64,000 nt of DNA, from contig CALFPJ010000015.1 of the NCBI GenBank assembly GCA_937919655.1, forward strand, positions 62,001 to 126,000, written 5' to 3'. This stretch comes from an uncultured Gemmatimonadales bacterium (lineage in GTDB: Bacteria; Gemmatimonadota; Gemmatimonadetes; Longimicrobiales; Gaopeijiaceae). The notes beneath the pieces are model-generated. The model did not search any database and had not been told where the DNA came from. It saw nothing but the letters and a program-made list of their open reading frames with translations. Position 1 is the first letter of the stretch; every line of letters begins with the position of its first letter. Below, in pieces: positions 36,339 to 44,152 of this stretch. A program made the translations under genes and the position numbers.

Positions 36339-37451
36339 CTAAACCCCACTCCGCGCGGCTTCCTCGACCGCCCCCACGACGATCGCCGGCGCACAGGCCA
36401 CCCACGCACGAAACGCCGCAACCCTCGACTCGGACGGGAGGGGAAGCGTGCCCCAGAAATCGTCCAGGTCCTGGAACGAGCCGGTGCGTGCCACACCCGC
36501 ACGTCGGATGTCGGCCGCGTTGAAGCTCTGCTCATAATGCCCATCCACGGGCACGGCCAAGACAGGCTTTCCAAGGTAGACCGCCTCACAGACCGCCTCG
36601 AATCCGGCCGTTCCCACATAGGCACGACAACCCGCAAGGTGTCTGAGGAAGGTCTCGTCGTCCAGGTCGTGGATATGGAGCCCTGGGCTATCCGGGAGCC
36701 CCAACCCCCCGGCACCCCCTGAGACGTAGCAGTGCACTGTGACGGTGGGGTTCCGCCCCTGCCAGTCGGCCACCTCCCGGGCGTATCCACCGTTGAGGGC
36801 GTAGGCCAAGAGGTAGCCACCGTCGTGAGGCGTCAGGCCATCCAGCCCTCGCCGGAGGAGCGGCGGAGCCACGCGGACACCGGGAGTATCTGGCAGCTCG
36901 TCGAAAGAAAGGCCTAGAGGCCTTCTTGCTCCTGCTGTAGTGATACGGGCGAGCAGCGAAAAGCCCACGCGCGCCGACCATCCGGTAGGCCGAGGGGCCG
37001 CCCCTGGGTGGCCCATGAGGTAGGCATGAGCAAGCGCGACGCGAGGCGGCGGCCTGGGCGACCAAGTGACGGCGTGGACGAAACCGGCGATCAAATCGAA
37101 GAAATTCACTACCACGTCGGGGCGGTGCCCGCGAAGACTTCGGCGCATGTCCAACCCGGCAGCCACGAAAGAGTTGAGGCCCTGAGCGTTGTAGCGGACC
37201 GTCCGGGCCACGCTCATCCCACGGCGGTCCACGTCAGGGACAAGGGTAGGAGCTAGGAAGGTGATGATGGGAGCATTCATGCGGGCCGAGAAGTAGGCCG
37301 GAAATGGATGGGCGGGGCTGGTGCCGAGGTACACCGCCACCACACGGTGCCCCGCTTCCTCGAGAAAGTCTCGCACGGCCAGGGCCTGTGTCATGTGGCC
37401 CCTTCCTTCCCCCTGAACCACGAACGCGACGTTGAGAGTCCCTCGGGTCAT
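36339..37451 (-). CDS. MurG-like GT-B glycosyltransferase
   Basis: A 370-residue GT-B enzyme of the GT28/MJ1255-like type: VAFVVQGEGRGHMTQALAVR at the start resembles the GGTGGH loop of MurG, and GTAGFEAVCEAVYLGKPVLA in the C-terminal domain binds the nucleotide sugar. ATG 37451 follows GAGGAGAG; the longer frame upstream has no ribosome site. In this locus a lipid-acceptor glycosyltransferase could glycosylate ceramide; that is inference. It lies 42 bases after the N-acyltransferase start on the same strand. Confidence 0.75.
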   Translation of the reverse strand: MTRGTLNVAFVVQGEGRGHMTQALAVRDFLEEAGHRVVAVYLGTSPAHPFPAYFSARMNAPIITFLAPTLVPDVDRRGMSVARTVRYNAQGLNSFVAAGLDMRRSLRGHRPDVVVNFFDLIAGFVHAVTWSPRPPPRVALAHAYLMGHPGAAPRPTGWSARVGFSLLARITTAGARRPLGLSFDELPDTPGVRVAPPLLRRGLDGLTPHDGGYLLAYALNGGYAREVADWQGRNPTVTVHCYVSGGAGGLGLPDSPGLHIHDLDDETFLRHLAGCRAYVGTAGFEAVCEAVYLGKPVLAVPVDGHYEQSFNAADIRRAGVARTGSFQDLDDFWGTLPLPSESRVAAFRAWVACAPAIVVGAVEEAARSGV

Positions 37452-37713
37452 GGAAATCTCTCCTCGGCACACAGGCTGGTACTTCCAGCCAACGGGATTC
37501 CTCGAAGGCGGAGGGTCTGGTGCACGGGCGCAGGAAACAGAGAAAAAGAGGCGACGGGCTTCAATACTGTTCGTTCGTGCCACGCCACGCCACCCCGCGC
37601 AACGGGGGCTCCACTCGCGCGAACGGAACCGCGCGGACGGTCACGCTGGCGCCTGTCCATGCTCCCAGTTGTCATCTCACAGAGGAGGGTGGACCCGTTA
37701 TCGGCAACCGCGC

Positions 37714-38949
37714 TCAGACCCGCCGAGCCACCAAGCTGACGTTGGATCCGCCGAACGCGAAGGAGTTAGAGAGGGCGTAGTCCAGGCCGGGGACCTCGCG
37801 GCCCCGCATGGGCACGCAGTCCAGGTCGCAGCCTGCGTCGGGATGGCTGAGGTTCGCCGTCGGGGGAACCTGGCCTCTCGCTAGGCCCATGAGGGTAAGG
37901 CCCAACTCGACCGCGCCGGCGGCGCCCACCAGATGACCGTGCATCGACTTGGTGGCGCTCACGGGCACACGGAGTGCATGGGCGCCAAACACCTCCTTAA
38001 TCGCGTCCACCTCCACCCTGTCTCCCACCAGTGTACCCGTGGCATGGGCGCTGATATACCCGATGGCCTCGGGGGGAAGGCAGGCGTCTGCCAGGGCCGC
38101 GCGCAGGCAACGCGCCTGTCCGTCCATATATGGATGGGTCAGATTGTGGGCGTCGCTGCTGGCTCCGTAGCCCACGATCTCGCCCAATGGTTTCACCCCC
38201 CGTGCGCGGGCGTGCTCCTCGCTCTCCAGGATGAGGACGGCGGCACCTTCTGCCAACGCGAAGCCCGTGCGCGCGGCGTCGAAGGGCCGAACCGACGCCT
38301 CGGGCCCGTCCGGGTGTTCCCTGGCCAAGACACCTAAGGCCTCCCATGCGGCGAGCACCGCGTCGGCTAGCATGGCCTCCGCTCCGCCCGCGACCACGCA
38401 GTCGAGATATCCATCGCGAATGGCACGGAAGGCCTCCCCAATAGCCATTGCCGACGACGCGCACGCCACCGAGTACGTTTGTGACGGGCCACGAATGCCG
38501 AACTCCATGGAGATGTGCGCGGCGACCGCGCTGGGCATGACCCGGGGTACGGTGGAGGGCTTGGTCCTGCGCACGCTGCGCGTGTGGTACGTCTGGTATC
38601 CCTGCTCGTTCGTCTCGGCGCCGCCGATGCTGCATCCCATGTAGATGCCCGCGCGATCCAGCGCCGTATCATTCTCGATGAGGCCGGCCTGGGTCAGGGC
38701 CTTCTGGGCGGAGACGAACGCCATCTGGGCCACGGGGTCCATGGCCACCCTCTGGATTGGCGTGGTATCCCGCTGGGGATTCCACTCTGCCTTGCCGACA
38801 AGGACGTCAGCCGCCCACCCCTCCCGTCCGGACCGTACTCGCCGGATTACTGATTCGCCGGCAAACACCCGCTGGAAGATTGAGTCCGCGTCATCACCGT
38901 GGGGCGTAACGAAGCCCATGCCGGTGACGAGGACTCGGCGGGAGGGCAC
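37714..38949 (-). CDS. Beta-ketoacyl-ACP synthase II (FabF-like) 2
   Basis: A 411-residue KAS of the same length as the plus-strand copy, with Cys163 (TYSVACASSAMAIG), His302 (SAHATGTLVGD), His339 (ATKSMHGHLVGAAGAVE) and NSFAFGGSNVSL. All catalytic residues are kept, so the two are parallel enzymes rather than a KAS/CLF pair. GTG start, 3 bases after the second ACP stop. The 262-base gap to the glycosyltransferase start holds no gene. Confidence 0.88.
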   Translation of the reverse strand: MPSRRVLVTGMGFVTPHGDDADSIFQRVFAGESVIRRVRSGREGWAADVLVGKAEWNPQRDTTPIQRVAMDPVAQMAFVSAQKALTQAGLIENDTALDRAGIYMGCSIGGAETNEQGYQTYHTRSVRRTKPSTVPRVMPSAVAAHISMEFGIRGPSQTYSVACASSAMAIGEAFRAIRDGYLDCVVAGGAEAMLADAVLAAWEALGVLAREHPDGPEASVRPFDAARTGFALAEGAAVLILESEEHARARGVKPLGEIVGYGASSDAHNLTHPYMDGQARCLRAALADACLPPEAIGYISAHATGTLVGDRVEVDAIKEVFGAHALRVPVSATKSMHGHLVGAAGAVELGLTLMGLARGQVPPTANLSHPDAGCDLDCVPMRGREVPGLDYALSNSFAFGGSNVSLVARRV

Positions 38950-38952
38950 GGT

Positions 38953-39252
38953 TCAGTCGCCCTTGGCCCCGAGGTAGCGGTCCACCAAGACGACAGCCTC
39001 CCCGAAGGTGCGGAATTCGGCATCGTCTAATGGTATCTCGATCTCGAAGAGGTCTTCGATATCGAAGACCAGTTCGGTCACGGAGAGGGAGTCCAGCCCG
39101 AGGTCTGCCATAGAGGCGGTGGGCGAGATCTTGTCCGGTTCGACCCCGTATTTTTTCACGAGGAGTTCGACGATGCGGGCTTGAGACCCCAGGGAAGCCT
39201 CCTGGCGGAACGGGGATGCGTGACGTAGAGAAGTTATCGAATTGGAGCCCAT
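38953..39252 (-). CDS. Acyl carrier protein 2
   Basis: A 99-residue carrier with an N-terminal extension of about 20 residues. Phosphopantetheine Ser55 lies in LGLDSLSVTELVFDIEDLFE. ATG 39252 follows an AGGG ribosome site at good spacing. Heads the minus-strand operon ACP2-KAS2-(GT)-(N-acyltransferase). Its sequence differs clearly from ACP1, so the two likely serve different chains or partners. Confidence 0.9.
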   Translation of the reverse strand: MGSNSITSLRHASPFRQEASLGSQARIVELLVKKYGVEPDKISPTASMADLGLDSLSVTELVFDIEDLFEIEIPLDDAEFRTFGEAVVLVDRYLGAKGD

Positions 39253-39294
39253 TAATCACCCTGGAGGATCGTCAGTCCTCGTCCAGCTCGAGGG

Positions 39295-39906
39295 TCACTC
39301 CAGCCGAGCATCGTGAAATGAGGAATCCAGTACCCGATTCAACCATGGAGCCTGTGTCAGATACGTGCCATCGTCCTGACGGATCATGAAGACGGGTCTT
39401 CCTGGGTCCCCCGCCCTCAGGGTCATCATCGAGATGAGGTCCCCACGCATTGTAAATGACGAGATGCGACTGCTACGGACATCAAATGCGAAGACGGTAT
39501 CGCCAGCGAACCCCACGAGGACGGGCGCGTTCGCAAACTCTCCATGACCGTCGCCGGCCTGTCCGATCGCGCGCAAGAATGCCCCGTTCGCATCGAACAC
39601 GCGCAGCTCCCGCGCCAACGCGTCGGAGACGACGATCGAGCCATCAGGTGCGATCGCAAGATCAGGAATCCGTGAGAACGAGTACTCGGGCGCGCCCTCC
39701 TGCACTCCAATCTCAAGATCGTGTTCAGAGACGGTCCGGTAAGTCGGCACGGTGACCCCGGTCAGGTCGTGGGTCACGATCCGCACTCCGGCACTGTCGG
39801 TGACAGTGGCCACGAACGCATCTGGCGCGTCGCCTGCGCAGCCTACGGCTACGGCGATGACGGCGGTCACCGTCGCACGCCCAACCCACCTTACTACTCC
39901 TCGCAT
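39295..39906 (-). CDS. NHL six-bladed propeller lipoprotein, apparently truncated
   Basis: A 203-residue predicted lipoprotein with lipobox VIAVAVGC. DSAGVRIVTHD, then IPDLAIAPDGSIVVSDAL and LRVFDANGAFLRAIGQAGDG GEF-type repeats are the NHL blades of secreted six-bladed propellers, which are usually about 370 residues. It ends after roughly three blades, 45 bases before the ACP2 start. It is therefore probably a 3'-truncated gene, perhaps cut when the sphingolipid locus arrived. Confidence 0.6.
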   Translation of the reverse strand: MRGVVRWVGRATVTAVIAVAVGCAGDAPDAFVATVTDSAGVRIVTHDLTGVTVPTYRTVSEHDLEIGVQEGAPEYSFSRIPDLAIAPDGSIVVSDALARELRVFDANGAFLRAIGQAGDGHGEFANAPVLVGFAGDTVFAFDVRSSRISSFTMRGDLISMMTLRAGDPGRPVFMIRQDDGTYLTQAPWLNRVLDSSFHDARLE

Positions 39907-39976
39907 CCAGTCTCCTGATTTCAGGCCACAGCCATGGTTCTAAATCGGCTGATGCTCAGATGGCGATCGTATCGCA

Positions 39977-40002
39977 ACCCGAGGAGTCGAGTCATCTCGG
40001 GT
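39977..40002 (-). terminator. Hairpin downstream of the ETF-QO gene
   Basis: Seven base pairs ACCCGAG / CTCGGGT around a 12-base loop, 14 bases past the minus-strand stop at 40016. No clear T-run, so it is a modest terminator candidate. Confidence 0.4.
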
Positions 40003-40015
40003 CGACCCTGACGCG

Positions 40016-41701
40016 CTACATCTGCCGATACGCCGGCCCGCTCCCGCCCTCGCGCGGCGTCCACCTGGGCCCAAGCACATCGGTCGCCTTGCAGTCCACG
40101 CAGTTCGGAGCATTCACGACAAGTTGGTCACCGTCCCGCTCGTAGACGCCTGCCGGACAGACATGGACGAGCATCTCGGCGGCCTCGGCGCTGATGTCCT
40201 CTCCAACGAGGAGATGGGAGGGGATGTCGTCGCGCGTCTGGTTCCCGGACTTATAGACCCCGTCGACCTTCGAGAACGTGAGCTTTCCGTCTGGAACGAA
40301 GGCATCCTGAGCGACACCGAGTCCCTTGGTGTGCGCCGCGTCCTCGTCGACCGAGATCTTCCCACCTGGAAAGACACCCTTGGTAAGGGTCATCAGCCCT
40401 GCCTTGGCGCCACCCACGAAGAACCCGTCCTTGAACGCGAGGCGGAGGTTCCGGCGCTCCTTGAGGTCCTTCATGATCACGCTCCCATCGACAGCCGCAG
40501 TATAGCCGGCAAGTCCGACCTCTGATGTGTCGCCAGCCTTGAGCGCCTTGAAGATCTGACGCGCAGCCATCATGCCCGAGTGCATCGCGTAGTGGATACC
40601 CTTAAGCGAAGCGACTTCGACATAGCCCGCAGCATCACCCACGATGCAAAGGCCGTCGCCATGTCGTCTCTTAGGCACAGCGTAGTAGCCACCCTCCGGG
40701 ATCGTCTTGGCGCCCCATTCGATCATCTCCCCACCCTCGAGGTGCTTCCGGAATAGCGGATGGAGCTTCATGCGCTGCAGCGCGTTGTGCACGTCGAAGC
40801 GGGCATTGTCGTAGTCGAGCCCGACCACCAGGCCAACCGCCACCGTGTTGTCCGACATCGGGTACATGAAGGACCCACCGAACGCGTCGCTCGGAAGGGG
40901 CCATCCCATGGTGTGGATGATACGATCGAGCGGCTGCTTGACCTCCCAGACTTCCTTCACGCCGAGCGCGTAGATCTGCGGGTTCTGAGAGGTGATGGAC
41001 TGCCACTCCAACCACGCCTGAGAGAGCGGACCTCTGGTACCCTCGGAGAGGACGGTCACTTGAGCGGTGAGATCCATGGCCGGCATCGAGTCCGCGCCCT
41101 TAGGCTCCCCGTCGCGACCCAGCCCCGAAGGTGTGGTGCGAACGCCTATTACCCGCTGCCCCTCAAGCAGGAGGGCGTCAACCGGAAAGCCCGGAAACAC
41201 GTTGACGCCTAGCCCCTCGGCCTTCTCGCCGAGCCAACGCACGATCTCCGAGATCGAAGCGATGTAATTCCCGTGGTTCTTCATTGTCGGAGGCGTCGGG
41301 ATGGGCAACGCCTTCGATTCGGTCATCACGTAGACCGACTCCTTCGTGACAGGCCTCCGAAAAGGGAAGTCCGCGATCGACAGCTCTGGGAATAGCTCCC
41401 CAAATGCACTCGGGTTTACCACGGCTCCGGAGAGGTTGTGCTCACCCAGATTGCCGGCCTTTTCGAGGACGCCGATCTCGATGTCCCCGATACCGCCCCC
41501 GCCCTCGTTGTCCTTTTGGACCAAGCGGGCCAACTCGATCGCACCAGCCAGGCCGGCGGGACCTCCCCCCACGAAGAGGACGTCCATTGGAATGGCTTCC
41601 TCATCCGGCGTGTCCTCAACGAGGAAACGGGCGCGCGGCAGCGGTGGCTGCGCGTCGAGGGGGCGGACGGACGCGCGAAGGACGGTGTTGCCCTCGGACA
41701 T
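40016..41701 (-). CDS. Electron-transfer flavoprotein:ubiquinone oxidoreductase
   Basis: A 561-residue membrane-associated flavoprotein that passes electrons from ETF to the quinone pool during fatty-acid and amino-acid oxidation. The FAD loop is VLFVGGGPAGLAGA at 41-54; KGIHYAMHSGMMAARQIF and FKDGFFVGGAKAGL are family segments. The C-terminal cluster domain has Cys515 (CPAGVYE), Cys534 and Cys537 (NCVDCKATD), but the fourth usual cysteine is Thr540, so the [4Fe-4S] site is altered. ATG 41701; an upstream extension is rejected because family members begin near here. Confidence 0.9.
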   Translation of the reverse strand: MSEGNTVLRASVRPLDAQPPLPRARFLVEDTPDEEAIPMDVLFVGGGPAGLAGAIELARLVQKDNEGGGGIGDIEIGVLEKAGNLGEHNLSGAVVNPSAFGELFPELSIADFPFRRPVTKESVYVMTESKALPIPTPPTMKNHGNYIASISEIVRWLGEKAEGLGVNVFPGFPVDALLLEGQRVIGVRTTPSGLGRDGEPKGADSMPAMDLTAQVTVLSEGTRGPLSQAWLEWQSITSQNPQIYALGVKEVWEVKQPLDRIIHTMGWPLPSDAFGGSFMYPMSDNTVAVGLVVGLDYDNARFDVHNALQRMKLHPLFRKHLEGGEMIEWGAKTIPEGGYYAVPKRRHGDGLCIVGDAAGYVEVASLKGIHYAMHSGMMAARQIFKALKAGDTSEVGLAGYTAAVDGSVIMKDLKERRNLRLAFKDGFFVGGAKAGLMTLTKGVFPGGKISVDEDAAHTKGLGVAQDAFVPDGKLTFSKVDGVYKSGNQTRDDIPSHLLVGEDISAEAAEMLVHVCPAGVYERDGDQLVVNAPNCVDCKATDVLGPRWTPREGGSGPAYRQM

Positions 41702-41805
41702 GCGTGGCTCTCTGCTGGGGTTTGAGTAACCCCGGAAGATCGCAAAGAGAGGGAGGTGGCTCCACCCTCGCGGCAGCTGAATTGGCACCGAAGTGCCGAG
41801 GGGCC

Positions 41806-41860
41806 GATGATCGGCAGATGATCGGCAGATGACAGGCAGATGACAGGCAGATGACAGGCA
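41806..41860. repeat. Five tandem 11-bp repeats between divergent genes
   Basis: Two units of GATGATCGGCA (41806-41827) then three of GATGACAGGCA (41828-41860), head to tail, in the 293-base gap between the divergent ETF-QO and AAA ATPase genes. The 11-base period places each copy on nearly the same helix face, which suits cooperative regulator binding, but slippage expansion is equally possible. Confidence 0.85.
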
Positions 41861-41994
41861 GCCCCAAAATGCGGGAGCACCCGCCTTCTGCGGTCATTTT
41901 CGCGGGCTTCGTCTCGCGCCACCGTCGCCAAGAAGGGTCAATGCTTCTAACGTTAGTCCCGATCTTCCGCATAGCACTTCAGGAGCACGTCTGC

Positions 41995-43461
41995 ATGAGC
42001 GAACGCGCCACAACACTTGGTGAACTCAAGGCCCAGGGCTACGAAGCCCGCTCGGTAAAGCAGGAGATGAGGGCAAACCTCGTCCGCAAACTGCGCGCCG
42101 GCGACGAGTTATTCCCCGGCATCCAGGGTTACGGCGAAACCGTCGTGCCGAGAATCGTGAACGCGGTCTTGGCCCGGCACGACTTCATTTTGTTGGGCCT
42201 TCGCGGACAGGCAAAAAGTCGGATCCTCCGTCAGCTAGTGAGCCTCCTCGACGAAACGATCCCCGTCTTGGCCGGCAGTGAAGTGAACGATGACCCTCTG
42301 TCGCCGATCTCGAAGTTCGGGCGCCTACTCGTCGAGGAACAGGGGGACGACACGCCCATCGCCTGGGTCGGGCGGGACCAGCGCTACGTGGAGAAACTCG
42401 CGACACCCGACGTCACCATTGGCGACATGCTCGGTGACGTTGATCCGATCAAGGCGGCACGTGGCGGACACATCCTCGCCGACGAATTGACCATCCACTA
42501 CGGACTCCTCCCGCGCGCGAATCGTGGCATCTTCGCGATCAACGAACTCCCAGACCTCGCTGGGAAGATTCAGGTCGGGCTCTTTAACATCCTCCAAGAG
42601 GGGGATGTACAGGTAAAGGGCTACCCGATTCGCCTCGCGCTGGACGTCTTCATGGTCTTCACGGCCAACCCGGAAGACTACACGGCGCGCGGCAAGATCA
42701 TCACGCCGCTCAAGGACCGTATTGGGGCGGAGATCCGGACCCACTACCCGGACGAACTCGAAACCGGCATCAGCATCACCAAGCAGGAAGCTTGGATCGC
42801 GCGAGCAGAAAGCTCTGTGGAGGTCCCCGACTTCATGGCCGAGACCGTCGAGCGTATCGCGTTCCGCGCACGTGAAGACAAACGTGTGGATCACCGCTCC
42901 GGCGTCAGCCAGCGCATGCCGATCACGGTGATGGAGACCATGGTCTCCAACGCCGAACGCCGGGCGCTTCAACACGGCGAGGACGTCGTCGTCCCGAGAA
43001 TATCAGACGTGTACGCGGCTCTCCCGGCCATCACAGGGAAAATGGAGCTTGAATACGAGGGCGAGCTTCACGGGGCAGACAAGATCGCGCGCGAGCTCAT
43101 TCAGCAGAGCGCTTCGCAGACGTTTGATGTGCGCGCCGGCGGCGCAGACGTAGACGACATCATCGAGCACTTCGAGACCGGCGGTGCGTTGCAAGTCGGA
43201 GACGACGCGTCCTCCGCAGCTTGTGTGCGGGGCTTCGAAACGGTCCCGGGGTTACTCTCGCTGATTGAGCACGTTGGGCTGGTCGCTGCGGACGCCAGCG
43301 ACGGCTCCCGTGTGTCTGCCTGTGAGTTGGTGCTCGAGGCCCTGGTCGCCCAGCGCCGGATCAGCCGTAGCAACAGTGGTTATGTGCGGGCGCCGCATCG
43401 GGGTCCCGAGCCGGGGAAGGGACATCAGGGCTTCGACCCCATGGGTGGATTGGACCTGTGA
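41995..43461 (+). CDS. MoxR/magnesium-chelatase-like AAA ATPase
   Basis: A 488-residue cytosolic AAA+ ATPase. LLGLRGQAKSRILRQL is the Walker A region; GGHILADELTIHYGLLPRAN contains the acidic Walker B; INELPDLAGKIQVGLFNILQ follows the ChlI/MoxR pattern. ATG 41995 has AGGAG at good spacing. Such ATPases act with VWA-domain proteins to remodel or metallate targets; the likely partner at 48691 is unusually 5 kb away. A long C-terminal extension after residue about 390 is not assigned. Confidence 0.8.
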   Translation: MSERATTLGELKAQGYEARSVKQEMRANLVRKLRAGDELFPGIQGYGETVVPRIVNAVLARHDFILLGLRGQAKSRILRQLVSLLDETIPVLAGSEVNDDPLSPISKFGRLLVEEQGDDTPIAWVGRDQRYVEKLATPDVTIGDMLGDVDPIKAARGGHILADELTIHYGLLPRANRGIFAINELPDLAGKIQVGLFNILQEGDVQVKGYPIRLALDVFMVFTANPEDYTARGKIITPLKDRIGAEIRTHYPDELETGISITKQEAWIARAESSVEVPDFMAETVERIAFRAREDKRVDHRSGVSQRMPITVMETMVSNAERRALQHGEDVVVPRISDVYAALPAITGKMELEYEGELHGADKIARELIQQSASQTFDVRAGGADVDDIIEHFETGGALQVGDDASSAACVRGFETVPGLLSLIEHVGLVAADASDGSRVSACELVLEALVAQRRISRSNSGYVRAPHRGPEPGKGHQGFDPMGGLDL

Positions 43462-43532
43462 GGATGTTGTTGACCCGATGATTGCTTTCGCGTGCGGCTC
43501 GAATGCCATCGTATTTCTGGTCGGGTGCATTA

Positions 43533-44097
43533 GTGAGTGACGGGGCGCCACTAGGGCCGGAGTAACAAGCGGAGCTCGAAGAGGCCGGCGAACGCGCCAA
43601 GGAGATCGTCGGCGCGGCCAAGATCGCGACCTTCAACGGTTGGTCGATTGGGTTCTTCGCATTGGTGTCGTTGCTGTTCGGGCTCTTTAGCCTGACGAGC
43701 CTTGTGATTGGGATCGGTCTCGCAATCGTGGCTTGTAATGAATTCAAGGGCGGGGCAGCGGCCCAGGCGCTGAACCCCGAGGGGCCTGAACTCCTCTGGC
43801 GCAATCAGGTCGGCTTCATGTCGTTGATTGGTGTGTACTGCCTCTGGAGCATGTACCAGGTGACCGCTAATTCCGACCCACAAATTGACGGAGCTTACCG
43901 ATCTTTTGGGCGGCGATACGCAGGAGTTGGTGCAGCAACTTTCCGTCTTGATGTACGTCGCCGTGTTGGTAGTCACCGGGATCTTTCAGGGGCTCAACGC
44001 TCGCTACTATCACCGTCGAGTGGCGATGCTGAACAGCTATCTTGCCGAAACCCCGAGTTGGATGATCGACGTGCAAAGGTCGAGTTCGCTGGGCTGA
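43533..44097 (+). pseudogene. Small membrane protein broken by TAA and a one-base frameshift
   Basis: From GTG 43533 the frame reads MSDGAPLGPE, a TAA at 43563, then QAELEEAGERAKEIVGAAK and two hydrophobic helices (FFALVSLLFGLFSLTSLVIG, FMSLIGVYCLWSMY). Near 43875 (run CACAAA) one base appears missing; the next frame continues LTELTDLLGGDTQELVQQLS and a third helix to 44097. Family not recognised. It follows the AAA ATPase by 71 bases and may once have belonged to that operon. Confidence 0.55.
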
Positions 44098-44152
44098 GGC
44101 GAGGCGGCAGGCTGGCAACGCTCGGCCTCAGCATTACCAGCCCCGATCGCCT

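Noticed and set aside
35652..36722. A 356-codon plus-strand ORF
   Set aside because: Antisense of the N-acyltransferase and glycosyltransferase genes, spanning the end of one and the start of another.
33918..38949. KAS / chain-length-factor pair of a type II polyketide synthase
   Set aside because: Both proteins keep the active-site Cys and both His residues, they are on opposite strands, and no aromatase, cyclase or ketoreductase cluster is present.
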